NCBI GenBank assembly: GCA_963693365.1
Contig: CAVNZM010000002.1
Coordinates: 9,734,001 to 9,798,000 of the forward strand
Source of the DNA: Amoebidium appalachense
Taxonomy: Eukaryota > Ichthyosporea
DNA length: 64,000 nucleotides
Direction: 5' to 3'
The first letter of the stretch is position 1. Every line of letters starts with the position of its first letter. Shown one piece after another: positions 1 to 35,277 of the stretch. The notes beneath the pieces were generated by a model. That model searched no databases. It saw only the letters and a program-made list of their open reading frames with translations, and had not been told where the DNA came from. A program made the position numbers and the translations under genes.

Positions 1-4
1 TCAT

Positions 5-23
5 CCAATCCGAACTTTATAAA
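5..23 (+). promoter_or_regulatory. Possible CCAAT and TATA-like elements upstream of the PHACTR-like gene
   Basis: A CCAAT core at 5-9 and an AT-rich TATAAAA string near 16-22 lie just upstream of the ATG at 51. The spacing is short for a TATA box unless the 5' UTR is very short, so this is only a weak promoter call. Confidence 0.3.
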
Positions 24-50
24 AACTTTTAATCAACTAAACCAACCACA

Positions 51-6928
<6,878 letters not shown>

Positions 6929-8277
6929 CTGCACCAATTATGGCCGATGGATAATAACCTATTATGGATATTTGCCTGCCTACGTGTGCTGGCACCATGG
7001 CCATCATGATGAATGCACGTTAGCCTATTTTGGCCATTTGCGTGTTTGCAAAATTTTGTACCATAGATGCTGTGTTGCTTTTTGATACCCGACCTAGCCA
7101 AAAGAAAACGTTTGCTATAAATATTCATCCTTGTCCGTATGCATATGTTCTTCTAATTAGTCTCTCCCAGTGTGAGGGCCTGTTGCTGTGACCTAGTATT
7201 AGTGCGGCAGACGAGTTGAAATGTTCAATAGCATATTATTAAATATCATGGCTTTCTAGCCTAGGTTCGATTTAATGTGTACGAGTGGATGCTATAAATG
7301 ATGTGTCTTAAGTCGCTGTTTTCTAAATTCTTACATAGCTTATAGCAGGCAATCACTGAATCATATCTAATTATCTAAATATGGCCATATCTACTCAAAC
7401 TGTACAATATGCACTGTCTATCATGTAACCCTAAGCCCTCATGATGTGTTCGATACATGTAAAAGTTCCCAGAAAGGCAATGTACACTATCCGTATGGGC
7501 AGCAAACGGTGAGGGAATAACCTGGCCAGGTATAGGAGGCTTGCCTTTTGTCATGATGGTGGTTTCGAGAGGGGGGAGGGGCGGGGGGGGGGGGGGGGGG
7601 GGGAGGGGGAGGGGAGGAAGGAGGGGGGAGGGGGGGAGGAGGGGGGGGGGGGAGGGGGAGGGGGAGGGGGAGGAAGGAGGGGGAGGGGGGAGGAGGGGGG
7701 GGGGGGGGGAGGGGGGAGGGAGGAAGCTCTCCTCATAGCCTAAGCAAAATACTGACTGTATCCACATCCAATTGAGTGCTAGTTGTCAATAAATCAGCAG
7801 ACTGAGTATGCATTGATTGTTTCAAACGGTTCAGGTTAAAATAATCGGCCTTGATAAATTTAAAGCGTTCCTTGTATTGGTGCTGGCCACACGTTGCCTT
7901 GGCAAAAACCGCTTGACACATACGACGCAGGGCCACGACAGAATCGAACTGACATCGGACTAACACCCCCCCGGGCCCCCCCTCCCCCCCTCCCCCCCCC
8001 TCCCCCGCCCCACCCCTGGTGACCCCACGCTTCCTTGGCACCTCTTCATTCAAATATTCAATTTCGAATATGGACTCCCCCCCCCCCCCCCCCCCCCCCC
8101 AATGGTTCTTTTCGTTGAGTCAGAAGACAGCCAACACGTGTATGAGTGGAAGGTTGGGCAGGCAGGTTCAAGAAGGGCTCATGACTGTGAGAGCGTTTTT
8201 TTTTTTTTTTTTTTTTTTGGTGGGGGGGGGGGGGGGGGGTTTGCGGCTAGGGTCTGGTGAGTGGTTGTTTAGGGGAA

Positions 8278-8313
<36 letters not shown>

Positions 8314-8549
8314 GGGGGGGGGATTGCAGTTGGTCCGTAGTGTGAGAGCTCTAAAGCCAGAGGATGGGGTTGGGGTTGGGTGGAATGGGGTGGAATTGGG
8401 GTTGGAATTTTCTTTTTTGCAGGAGGGGAGGAGCGGAGAGAAAGAGGGGGGGGGGGGGGGGGGGGGGTGATACGCAGCGTGTGTGGAGTGTGGGAGCCCG
8501 GAGGGGGGTGTTTTGGTTAGGTGGGTAGGTACATGGGTGGGGGGGGAAG

Positions 8550-8584
<35 letters not shown>

Positions 8585-8596
8585 CGCCTGCATATG

Positions 8597-8641
<45 letters not shown>

Positions 8642-9234
8642 TGGTGGTGGTGGTGGTGTGTGTGTGTGTGTGTGGTGGGGGGGGGGGGGGGGGGGGGTGA
8701 CAATGAAGAATTAAGGTAACGGTGTTTAATGCCACAAAACAGGTGTCACGTGCACACTCGGGAAGCTCACAGACCCATGCCCAGCATGCATACCTGCTGC
8801 TACCGCGGCCAGATACAGCCTAAAAACCTAAGCCCACACCATGCGATGTCCATGTAGATTCATGCAAAAATACACCCGTCATAGCCTACCACACAGTCGA
8901 TATCTACAAGATGGAAGGGGTGACACGTGTCGTGCCTCTCAAGTGATCCTAATTTAAACTATTATACCTCATTTAAAAAGTAAAAAAAGCATTTCCCACT
9001 AATACTTCAATCCGATCACGCCGTGTGCGACAACAGCCCCAGAACCAAAAACGATCCGGGCCTGCAAACAAACCGATAACTTCCAATGAAACCCGACCCG
9101 TTTTAGAAGCTCTTTCTAGCAGCGTCAACACCTAGAGCGATCCGAGAGCCCGGGCCAAGCCACCAAACCGAATCGACAAGTTCCGATTCTTCGATCCGAG
9201 GCAAAAAAATCCGACCCGACCCGTTTCGACCCGT
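6929..9234. other. Convergent 3' intergenic region, no gene seen
   Basis: This separates the 3' ends of the PHACTR-like and GNPDA genes. The first 600 bp is unique AT-rich sequence, probably 3' UTR. Poly(G) and G/A tracts (7571-7730), T-run plus poly(G) (8197-8325) and (GT)n (8550-8670) follow. At 9020-9240 the hexamer-like string CCGACCCG recurs. No protein homology was recognised. Confidence 0.7.
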
Positions 9235-11057
9235 TTAGAAGAACTTCTTTTCGGGCCACAGCTTCTGCTGAGCCTCGCGGTTCTCCTTGAAGTACTTGAC
9301 CGTCTTCACCTTCAGCTCCGCCGTGCTCGCCTCGTCGCAGATAAACACTGAGTTGGGGTGCGTCTGGAAAACGGACGCGGTCCACATGTGGCTGAAACTC
9401 TTCTCCACGCAGTGGTGCAGCGCGAGGGCCTTGGATTCGCCCGTAATAAGAACCATCACCTCCCTCGCGTCAAATACGGTTCCGACACCCACGGTGACTG
9501 CGAGCTTGGGGACCTTATCAGGGTCATTGTCGAAGAAACGGCTGTTTGCAATGATGGTCTCCTGCGTGAGCATCTTGGGGCGGGTGCGGGAGGAGAGGGA
9601 GCTGCAGGGCTCGTTGAAGGCAATGTGCCCGTCAGACCCGATGCCTGGGGGGGGGGGAGGGGGGGTTAGTGGGGGAGTCAAGCCCCTTTTTTTTTGGGGG
9701 GGGGGGTGGGGTGGGGGGGGGGGGGGGGGGGGGGCTAAGAATGGGCTACAGAGCATGCAGTAAACATTCATGAAGGACAGCATAATGCAAGGTAGCAAGG
9801 TACACATAAATAGAATGCTATATAAACAGAGCCCATCCTGGGAGGGGGGGGCCCGGGGGGGTGGAGTGGAGAAGGAAGAGGGGGAAGGGGGGAGGGGAAG
9901 GGGTTTCAGTGGATGGAATCATATCAGACTCTTGAGGTGAAGGGCGGGGGGGGGGGGGCAGTTGAATGGATTGGGCAGGGGGGAAGGGTAGCCAGGGTAA
10001 CGTGGTGGGGTGCGTGTGTGTATGTGTTGGTTTGTTTGTTTGGAGGGGGGGGGGGGGGGGGGGGGAGGGGGGGCGGGGTGGGGGGTGGGGGGTGGGGGGG
10101 GGATTGAATGGCATGGATCAGCGGTATGGGAGGGGGGGGGGGGAGGGAGGGAGGGGGGGGACGGGGGATAGAGATGTTTGAAAGTTTGGATGGGTGGTTG
10201 GGGAGTGTGTGTGTGTGTGTGTGGGGGGGGGGGGGGAGGGGGGGTAGGTAACAAGATCTATCTAATACAACCATTTGGCACTAGGGGGAGGGTATGAAGG
10301 GAAGACCTGAGGAGAGCATAGGGGAAGGCAAAGCAAAGTTCATATATCCCTTCATAGATAGAAGGTTGGGGGGGGGGGGGGAGGGGGGAGATATCGATGC
10401 AAGAGGCCATGAGACACCAGATTTGTGAGGGGAGGTGCATGGGCACCCGGGGGGGAGGGGGGGGGGGGGGGGGCAGGGGCTGAAAAGGGGAACGAGAGGG
10501 AAAGCAGGGGGTGGGGTGGGGTGGAGTTGGGTGTGTGTGTGTGGGGGGGGGGAGGGGGGGGGGGGGGGGGGGGAAGGAACAGAATATGGGCCCCAGTGGG
10601 TGACAGGGCAGGAGGGGAGGATGGGGGGACGAGGAGGAGGAGGAGGAAGAGGGGGGGAGGAAGGAGGAGGAAGGGGGGGGGGGGGGGGGGGGGAAGGGCA
10701 AACACTTACCACCCATGAACAGCTCGATGCCACCTGCAGCCTTGATCTTCTGCTCGTACGCCTCACACTCAGCTGCAAGGTCGGGGGCATTGCCGTTGAG
10801 GATGTGTGTGTTCTCGGGGTCAATATCGATGTGGCTGAAAAAGTTGGACCACATGAACGTGTGGTAGGACTGTGGGTGGTCCTTGGGGATGCCGCAGTAC
10901 TCGTCCATGTTGAACGTCTTGACGTACTGCGGAGTGGAAGGGGTCGTGTTAGGAAAGAGTGACAGGGGGAAGGGGGGGAAAGGGGGGAAAGGGGGGGGCC
11001 GTGATGGGAAACAGTGTGGCATGGGGTTGGAGAGGATTCGTGTGTGTGTGTGGGTGT

Positions 11058-11088
<31 letters not shown>

Positions 11089-11725
11089 GGGGGGAGGGGA
11101 GAGGGGGGGGGGGGGGTTGGAGGGAAAGAAAAAACACGGGTAGTGTTTTGTATGTTTGCTCCACATGGGAGGTGGAGGAGGCATGTCGATCCAAAATTCT
11201 GGAGAGGAGGGATGTCCTGGCTGTGGCTGTATGAGAGCGTTGTGTGCAAACTCGAATATTGATAACATGAACACATAGAGGTTCTCTTACTTGTTAAGTT
11301 GTGGTAATGTAAGGACCAGTTGTGTGTGCAACCTTTGATCAAGTAATAACACGAAATGTTGATCCATGTAGCGGGAAACCAACTAGAACCGAAAAAATCT
11401 TCACCTCCCATGCCACTGTATCCCGTTGCATGCCATGATTACAGCATACACGGCGACAGATATGCTAGATAGCTGTAGGAGACGAAATATTTTGACAACA
11501 AGAGGTATTTTGAGAGACAGAACCAATATTCACCTTGAAAGAGAGCTCTCCCTTCTTGACAAACTCAATCAGTTTCTTGTATGTGCCGAGGGGGGTGCCA
11601 CCCGTGGGCAGACCCATAACAAAATGGCGGTCTGGGCCGGGGTTGAAGGTGTTAATGCGGTGCTTAATATACTCGGCCGCATACGTGGAGACAGAGTCCG
11701 CGTTTGGCTCGATGATAACCCTCAT
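9235..11725 (-). CDS. GNPDA: Glucosamine-6-phosphate deaminase (3 exons, 272 aa)
   Basis: Converts glucosamine-6-phosphate to fructose-6-phosphate and ammonia in the cytosol, feeding amino-sugar carbon into glycolysis. Exons on the minus strand: 11534-11725, 10710-10926, 9235-9644; 819 nt including the stop. The protein starts [20 protein letters not shown] and has the phosphate-loop [10 protein letters not shown]. Catalytic residues are in their canonical places: Asp72 in NMDEY, and Asp141, His143 and Glu148 in [10 protein letters not shown]. The C-terminal [12 protein letters not shown] and [10 protein letters not shown] blocks are intact. Length compares with 289 aa in human GNPDA1; the variable tail is shorter. 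Both introns hold long poly(G) on the plus strand (poly(C) in the transcript). The next gene, PGAP1, is on the same strand 2.7 kb upstream. Confidence 0.97.
9735..9839 (-). repeat. Copy 3 (diverged) of the poly(C)-terminated intronic element
   Basis: In GNPDA intron 2. On the minus strand it reads AGGATGGGCTCTGTTTAT, continues through a diverged body, and ends in poly(C). It is in sense orientation to the gene. Confidence 0.6.
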
Positions 11726-12011
11726 GTTTGCTGTTTTCTTTTGCCTCGGCGAGTAAAATGTAAAAAGCTCAAGTGGAAGAGGAGAGTAAACTGAGTTGGA
11801 TTTGTGTCGGACAGATGCCAAACAGTCACTTTTGTACTGCGGAATAACGAAATGGGGAAATGAACAAGCGTGACTTTAAACGAATCGTCTTGTAAGTTTA
11901 GGGAGTGAAGGCAGTGAACGTATTGAGACGTACTACGGAGAAGAACGATGAAGAGCGAATCAGGGATACGGACAAACATTTGTGCTGTGTCCCAGCAGGC
12001 ACCATAATATG

Positions 12012-12104
12012 ATTGGCTGTGAACCGGGAGCTGAGCAGTGTAACGCGTCTTATCCAATCAAATTGCCTTATACATCCTGATGATCAAGACCTCCAACTGC
12101 CAAT
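12012..12104. promoter_or_regulatory. Cluster of CCAAT boxes upstream of GNPDA
   Basis: ATTGG (reverse CCAAT) at 12012-12016 and CCAAT at 12054-12058 and 12100-12104 lie 290-380 bp upstream of the GNPDA start. The clustering suggests an NF-Y-type promoter, but no TATA box was identified. Confidence 0.35.
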
Positions 12105-13086
12105 CAGCAATTGCCAGATCCAGTGGTTTACACCTGTTCATACCGTATTCTGCCCAGTGTGCAAGCGAATACACTCGCGTATACATTAGAAGGCCAAAAT
12201 AATAGTTTCTAACGTATTTTTTGACATGGGCAATCGACACAATAGGCAGGAATCGACTCAACTTTGAACATGGTTACATGAGCAGATGCCTCGGCGAAGG
12301 TATTTCTTTTGCATTCTTTATATCCAAATTGGCTAGCTACCAAAAAAGGCGCATATTTTTGAAGTGTGACAAACAGGTGCAGGTGCAGTGCTGCAGCAAG
12401 CAGCCAGTGCTTACTCCCGAGCGGCCCCCTACACTTGACGCACCTTTGTAAAGAAAAAACTAATATTAAACACACACTCTCGTGCAACCAATTCATAACA
12501 TTTACTTAGTTTAAGATATTCTTAGGAAAAAAATGGAAATGTTATACTTGATAGTGAAATTCTCGAAAAATGTACAACGCCGATCCCAGGGACCCAGCCA
12601 TCAAGGGGAAACAAGTTTATGCTGCCAATGAAAACAACGGAAATTCCGATTCGAAAAAGGTTGCCAATACAAATCGAATTTGCTGCATTTTCATTGGGTG
12701 GTCTCATGAGCCAAATTTCACTCTCCAAAGAGGAATGTTACAAGACACATACAGTAAATCAGAATGATTGGGGAAAATCAATGAGAATCAAAACAGAAAG
12801 CAAGAAAACGCTTATAATTTTTATTTTTTGATAATACAATCAAGCACTGCTGAACTTGAAGCCTACACTTGGCCTCGATATCGAAGTCTATGATATCAAA
12901 TCTTGACTCAGTAACGGTATCTATTGGTGACATGTCACGATTGCTATTTGGCCAGCCGGTGTTCCCCGAGACAGTATATAAAGGGCGGGTAGCCTCCCAA
13001 CAGTCTACAACAGCTGTCGGACGAGTTGCGGCCTCGTGTCTCCGAGGGTGGTCGCGGTTGTTTATTCAAAGTTTGTACAGTCAAGT

Positions 13087-13386
13087 TCGTGTCACTTCCA
13101 AGAAAACAAAGGTGGGGTGGGATTGGGACGGGAAAAGCCACAGGGGTGCACTCCTCACACTTGCACACGTAAGTTCCCTTCACAAACCTCAAACGCCTCA
13201 TACAACTTCGCATTTATGTGACACCAGTATTGATGGTGCCATGATACCCATGTACTTTAAATGAAGAACACTGAAGCTACATTTAACAGTTTGGGAACGT
13301 ATACGTGTGCAAGCGTGAGGAGTGCGCCCCTGTGGCTTTGGCCCGTCCCAATCCCTCCCCGCCTTGTTTTCTTGGAGGTGAAACGA
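13087..13386. repeat. Imperfect inverted repeat (foldback), arms about 92 bp, loop about 115 bp
   Basis: 13087-13178 and the reverse complement of 13293-13386 share long blocks, including TTCCAAGAAAACAA, GGGATTGGGACGGG, AAAGCCACAGGGG and GCACTCCTCAC. The arms differ at roughly a tenth of positions. This could be a foldback transposon remnant or a small-RNA hairpin source. Confidence 0.8.
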
Positions 13387-14465
13387 GTATAGCTAGTACC
13401 TGGGTGTGTACAGTGTGTACATGTCGCCTAGCTAGCACCTGTAGTTGACAAACGCAGTCGTGCATGTCGCGGGCCCGGAAGGGGCATTTGTGTAAATTTG
13501 CCTCGCCGAGTCTTCACACACATGTGCCCACATCAATTTTGTATCTAAGCATACAGCTCAGAATAATATTCACTACTAATTTTCTGTAGCTGCGAGTGCA
13601 CATGACGTGTACACACGTGGTAACATGCCGGTGCTCTTGCAAAGGTACCGGAATTTAAGGGGAATTATGCAACTTCGAATGCAAGACATGCGATTGCATG
13701 CATGCAAGTGGAAGGCCACCGGTACCGGGGGTGCAACAATGGGTAGTTGGGTGGGTGGGTGGCTGAGAGGGGGGGGGGGGGGGGGGGGGGGGAGGGGGGG
13801 GGGGGGGTGGGGAGGAGGGTGGTGAAAGAGGAAGAAGGGGGGAGGGGGGAAGGGGGGAGGAGGGGGGGGGGGGGGGGGGGAGGGGGGGGGGATTCGGGGA
13901 GGTAACTTAGTGTGGGCTATCGACAATAGGTAGGTAGTTAAAAGTTCATTGTTTATTACAGTAGAACTATGATAGGCTAATCACGCTTTAAAATTGAAAA
14001 ATATATGCCTTCAATATACATGCGGATGAAAATTCAGGGATGGGGATATTGTGGGTACTTGTTTGGAAGGGGGGGGGGGGGGGGGGGGGAGGGGGGGGGT
14101 TGCTACCCAATGTCAATGTCGAACCTTAATCGTTGACCCTCTTTGATATGTACACGTATTAGAGACAACTTCAAGAATCATTCGTTTTTAATAAGGCAAG
14201 TACACCTTCCTCTACGCATGCTATTCAATTCTGGTTATCACATCAGGCAGCTTACCATGAGATGCATTAACGCTCTATTCAGTTCGAGAATTATTCACAT
14301 GTTACTCCCCATCTGGGCCGGTACCCACCCCAAAAAAACGACTCACGGTGCCAACCAATGCTGAACTAGACGATATGAAAAATACGTCGAAAAAAAGAAA
14401 ACGAAAGCCATTCACACGTTTTGTATTCAATCAGCATTCTTAAAGCACAAAAACATGCACGGCCT

Positions 14466-30983
<16,518 letters not shown>

Positions 30984-31011
30984 CCTAAACTTGACCTTCT
31001 TAACAAATTTA

Positions 31012-31016
31012 ATTGG
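31012..31016 (-). promoter_or_regulatory. CCAAT box just upstream of PGAP1
   Basis: ATTGG on the plus strand (CCAAT on the gene strand) 29 bp upstream of the PGAP1 ATG at 30983. Suggestive only. Confidence 0.25.
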
Positions 31017-31517
31017 ATGGAGAGTAAAAACCGGTGTTTAGGGGATTACTTTTCAAAGATCTAGGCCATGTGTTGTGGACATGCGGTGCGTGCTCGACAA
31101 GGTACAGAAAAGAGCCACTTGGACAATGCTGGCGTAAAAGAATGGAAGTCTAACGTTTACAGTATTCTTTATTCTTAGTATAGCTATCGTCAGCCTAGAT
31201 TCGTGATAGTTTGCTCATTCAAAGTGGGTTTTGATCGCCGATGATTGCTTTGATTGCTCGAAGCTCGTTAGAGATCTCGTTAGAGAACGAAGCTCGTTAG
31301 AGATCCTCGGGTGTTCAACTGGCCCCTAGTTGGTAGACTTTGAGTGCAGTGCACCAGCTTTGAAGGCTGCTACGGTGCGTGGACAATCAACTATTTGTCT
31401 CCAACACTCTAAGCAGATCTCTAAGTTAAGACGTGAGGCCTCTTAAGTTAAAGCATGAGGCGTAGAATGTAGATACCTACACATGATCAAAGTTGGACCG
31501 ATACGCACTCCGTCATG
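31017..31517. other. Intergenic sequence upstream of PGAP1, nothing recognised
   Basis: Unique, moderately AT-rich DNA with local duplications of AGCTCGTTAGAGAT around 31260-31305. No ORF of note. Confidence 0.5.
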
Positions 31518-31745
31518 TCTGTGTTCAGAGGGCCGTGACTTCCCGCGGTTTTTGCGGTTTGCGTAAAATTGGTGCTCGCTCCACCAATTATTATTGGTGA
31601 TGAGTATTTATTTTGATTGGCTAGCTTAGAATTCGTGAATCGTGTTCGTGCTGAATCGTGCAATCAAACCCTAAAAAGGCTATACAGAGCTTTTTGTGGA
31701 AGCGCACCCGGTGACCCGGTCATGTCACGGCCCTCTGAACACAGA
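31518..31745. mobile_element. MITE-like element with 22-bp perfect terminal inverted repeats
   Basis: 31518-31539 reads TCTGTGTTCAGAGGGCCGTG and two further bases; 31724-31745 is its exact inverse complement. The 184-bp interior has no coding sequence. I could not identify a target-site duplication. Confidence 0.55.
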
Positions 31746-31968
31746 GGGCTGTGGTCATGTTCAGTCTGCTGGTATGCATATGTGCACAAGGTCATACATT
31801 TGTAGTCTAGCTCTGTAAGATAAGAGCTTTAGATAATAGATAGATCTGTTCGTGAAACATAATTAGGCCTGCTTCGAGAGCGTTGCTTAGCATTTTTAAC
31901 ATATATACAATAACTGACGTTGACCATCCCTGGCCCAATGATTACTCAACTGAACGAGCCAATGCTCA

Positions 31969-32320
31969 GGAGGCAGCGGTGAGAGACGAAGATCCACCGA
32001 GTGGCATTGCGGTGAGGTGATTGGTTCTTTGTCATGCATTAGTTGTGTTGGATAACTGGTTCCCATATATAGTTAGTGTGGTTTGGTTTTGATTGCACGT
32101 TCTCATTTGGTCAGATTTTAAGCATTTGATTGGTTTCTTTAGTCTGGCTTCCAATTCCAAATGCATCGTGGGAACGGGTATAAAAAGAAGTACATTTCGT
32201 TTGGATTTCAGTCTTTGGTTTTCGTTTTAGCGTTTGTGTGAGTGTCTGGCATCAGAGGTAAAAGGGATTTGTAGAGTTAGTTGGTTGAACTAAGGTGGGT
32301 GGTGCTAGTGTAAAAGCGCA
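31969..32320 (+). repeat. Repeat A1, about 350 bp, promoter-like
   Basis: Begins AGGAGGCAGCGGTGAGAGAC and ends near GGTGCTAGTGTAAAAG. Includes CATATATAG and a TATAAAAAG box at 32179-32187, followed by TTTGGATTTCAGTC. It matches 46196-46551 with few differences. Confidence 0.85.
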
Positions 32321-32984
32321 CAAACTAGTTGCCTTAGCTAGCTGTCCTTTTTCCTGTTGACTTCTGCAATTGTCACACGAATTCTGTCAACTCAACGTTA
32401 ACCAGCAGCTCGTTCTCCTCATTTTCAAGGTTCCTTTTTCGGCTCTAGATATTAATACAATCTTTACATTTGTCTTTTCCCTTCAGCATGCTGATTAGCT
32501 CGCTAGCGCTGAGGAGTCTTGTAGAGTGAAATACTACGGAAATTTTGTATGTCTCTCTGCCTATACAGTCACAGCGAAATTTCTGAACTCCACTCCACAC
32601 ATTACAAATACGTGCTCTGCTTTCCTTGACATGGGCAAGTGAGCCTCTCTTCTTCCCGAGCAGAACCCTCTTATATACGACATTGTGAGTCAATGCACGG
32701 TCTCTACTAGGTAGTCGAGCTCGGTGTAAACGCACGGCCTCTCCCTGTGGGGAGGTGCGGGGGTCGTCACGGTGGCGCGCGTGTGTGTGGGTGGACCGCT
32801 CGATGGCAACAAGGATGCCTAGGCCCAGCTTCCACGGATTCGTAACCCCCTGCGCCTCCTGCAGCTGCCCAGCTGAGGCAGGGGGAGGCCACGGTCCACA
32901 GCCTTCGTTCCCGAACACAGCTGTGCCACGGAACCAGCTGAGCTTGGTTCTTTTCCACACGTGTCTCAAGATATGTTACCCCTC
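32321..32984. other. Segment between repeat A1 and the Gypsy insertion
   Basis: Unique GC-moderate sequence. A 174-codon ORF lies on the minus strand (32445-32969) but shows no recognisable domain and is probably spurious. If the split-repeat model is right, this is 5' internal sequence of the host element. Confidence 0.4.
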
Positions 32985-33594
32985 TGTAAACAGTTGAACT
33001 AGTTGGGATAAGGCAGAGAACAACTGAATCAGAATAAAGACAGAGAACGGGTAGTAAGGCACACGCGGCCAGGTTACTATTTAATGTGCTCGTTCAGAGT
33101 GATCCCCCGTACTGGGACGGCTTGTTTATATAGCCCCCAGGTTCCGGATCATCTGGATGGGTGGCATTGATGCCTTCGTGACTTCTGACCAGTCAGAAGA
33201 GTGCGGTCGTCTTTATGTGCACACAGTGCACCAATAACATGAAGCTAACTAAAAGGATAACTTTGTGGCAAATGATTGGTCAATACTTAAGCCCGTTTAG
33301 GTTTATGCAACTGGGTCTGATTTCCTTATTGGTTCCGTTCGTTTAGCTATAGATGTCGCCTCCGTAGTGGATGAGACTTGCATTCCTATCCTAGCGGTTC
33401 TCGAATTCTATTGGTTCATACTGACTGCACGGCCACTGCATATTGCCGGCGCCGCGGCTCAGTCGTGAGCCGCAGCCCGCGGCTGTCGCGTGTGATATTG
33501 ATCTGATCATATGTACACAATATCTACGTGATCACTATGATATGTACAGTATATTCGTAATAGTAAACATGTACGGCGTGTACAGATGTTTACA
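32985..33594 (-). repeat. 3' LTR of the Gypsy element (610 bp)
   Basis: Runs from TGTAAACAGTTGAAC to GTACAGATGTTTACA on the plus strand. Contains a perfect 8-bp-stem hairpin (GCGGCTCA / TGAGCCGC) at 33454-33473. Confidence 0.97.
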
Positions 33595-33607
33595 CTCCCC
33601 CCCTTCT
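33595..33607 (-). other. Polypurine tract of the Gypsy element
   Basis: On the element strand AGAAGGGGGGGAG abuts the 3' LTR directly. This is the expected position and composition for the plus-strand DNA primer. Confidence 0.8.
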
Positions 33608-33659
33608 CGGGAGCCTGGTGGTATGGTCTGGAGACGGTAAACCACCAGGCTGAGGGAAG

Positions 33660-35219
33660 TTAGCGACGTCGGCGCTTCTTTCGTGCGGGCTGGCTGGCAG
33701 GGCCGGCCACCAAAGTACCTAGGTAGTCTGTGAGTGCTCCTGCGGCTGTGTCTTGCAGGCCGGAGTGAGGTTCCCAGGTGTCGTTCTTAGCCGTGTACCC
33801 TTTCCAACGAACTTTGTAAAGGGCTTGGGCAGTTGCCGAGTCGTACTTGTGGGCAATAATTTTTGCCACTTCGAAGGTGGGGGTGGGTGAATCTTGCGGA
33901 CCAGAGTCGGCTGGCGTCATATCAACGTCGTCACGGGGAAAATACGGCTTCAAGTGACGTGCGTGTGCTCGAACGGTGTCCGTTGACCCAACCCGCTGAA
34001 TTTCGTAAGACATGGGGGCGTCGGTAACGCGCCGCAGGACGCGATACGGACCTTCCCATTTAGGTCTGAGTGCCGTGGGTAGACTGTGGTCGGTGGTGGA
34101 GTCTGTGACTGCTTTCAACACCAGACCCTCGAGTTCTGTGGGTTCACGAGCATTTTTGTTAGCCGTGATTTTACTACGACGGGCAGCTTCAGACATAATT
34201 CGTGTGACTGTTTGCCGGGCATACTGCACTCGTTGCAGTAGTTCTCGACGGTATTCCTCCGTCTCCATCCCACATGAAGCCGCAATTGGGGGGCGGGGGG
34301 GCTCGACCGGATCTCTGCCATAAAGCATGAAGAATGGCGTGTCCCCCAAGGAAGAGTGGTAGGCGGTGCGGTAGGAAAACAGTACTTGCGGTAAGTAGTC
34401 AATCCATTCGTGGTGTTTATCCTGCACGAGAGTGGCAAGAATATTCTTAAGTGTGCGATTGAATCGCTCTACGGCACCATTGGTCTGGGGGCTGTAGGGA
34501 CTTGCAAAAATTCGTTTTGTAGCCAACACTCGACAGACATCTGTGACCAACATAGCTGCCAAATTCGCGCTGTTGTCTGATACTAAAAATTCCGGACGAC
34601 CGTGACGGCAGTAGATGGAGTCTTCGAATGCCTTTGCCACATCTTCGGCTGTGGGTGTTTTGTGAAATAAAATCACTTCCGGCCAGCGAGTGAAGAGGTC
34701 GAGAAACACCAACAGGGAAACTCTGAGATCAGATTTCGTAGGCATCTCAGTAATGTCCATAGACACGTATTGAAAGGGATAGGTGGGGATAAAACCATCG
34801 TGAATTCGTAGTTTCTTTTGCATTCGGGGTGTCTTCCGGTATTGACAGGCTTTGCATGTGGTTACCCACTGCACCGAGTCTTGCCATACACGTGGCCACC
34901 ATGCTATCTGGGTAACACGGTGGAAGGTGCGTGCTGCGTCGAGGTGACCTGCGGTTGGGGCGTCGTGACATGCGGCCAAAACGAGGCGCACAAGCGTAGA
35001 CGGCACCCAAATTCGTGGTTCCTTGCTGGGTTTGCGGGGGCCACGCTGTTCTAGGACCCACACATACACAAGGTCATTGTCTATGGTGCAGCGACTAGCT
35101 TCCATCGCGATTTCGTTGCCAAATAATTCGTAGCCCGGTGCTTTTTCCAGGTAGGCCCTGACTTTCGCAATGTGTTTATCAGCCTTCTGTGCTGACACAT
35201 ACTGTTCATAGGTGGGCAT
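33660..35219 (-). CDS. Integrase with C-terminal chromodomain (Gypsy pol, 519 aa)
   Basis: Inserts the element cDNA into the host genome. Visible in order: HHCC zinc-binding region (HLDAARTFH ... CKACQ, about residues 95-130), then the rve core with Asp in VSMDITEMP, Asp in FLVSDNSANLAA and Glu in NGAVERFNRTLKN. A C-terminal chromodomain follows, with YKVRWKGYTAKNDTWEP near residues 465-485. The chromodomain places the element with the chromoviruses, where it may steer insertion to marked chromatin. The open frame continues about 50 bp upstream of the first Met, towards the RNase H ORF, from which it is out of frame by one base at a C6 run. Confidence 0.95.
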   Translation of the reverse strand: MPTYEQYVSAQKADKHIAKVRAYLEKAPGYELFGNEIAMEASRCTIDNDLVYVWVLEQRGPRKPSKEPRIWVPSTLVRLVLAACHDAPTAGHLDAARTFHRVTQIAWWPRVWQDSVQWVTTCKACQYRKTPRMQKKLRIHDGFIPTYPFQYVSMDITEMPTKSDLRVSLLVFLDLFTRWPEVILFHKTPTAEDVAKAFEDSIYCRHGRPEFLVSDNSANLAAMLVTDVCRVLATKRIFASPYSPQTNGAVERFNRTLKNILATLVQDKHHEWIDYLPQVLFSYRTAYHSSLGDTPFFMLYGRDPVEPPRPPIAASCGMETEEYRRELLQRVQYARQTVTRIMSEAARRSKITANKNAREPTELEGLVLKAVTDSTTDHSLPTALRPKWEGPYRVLRRVTDAPMSYEIQRVGSTDTVRAHARHLKPYFPRDDVDMTPADSGPQDSPTPTFEVAKIIAHKYDSATAQALYKVRWKGYTAKNDTWEPHSGLQDTAAGALTDYLGTLVAGPASQPARKKRRRR

Positions 35220-35277
35220 TCGTCCATCCGCTTTTGGGGGAATAAATTCTGGCGGCGTGGTATTAGGTTTCGTGGGT

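Larger units (their letters stand above)
11726..14465. other. Intergenic region between GNPDA 5' end and PGAP1 3' end
   Basis: Mostly unique AT-rich sequence with three poly(G) blocks (13770-13890, 14069-14099) and a foldback repeat at 13087-13386. Short ORFs occur but show no homology or codon signal that I recognise. Confidence 0.6.

Noticed and set aside
32445-32969. 174-codon minus-strand ORF beside the Gypsy element
   Set aside because: No recognisable domain, lies in presumed interior of an older element, and has no paralogue in the window.
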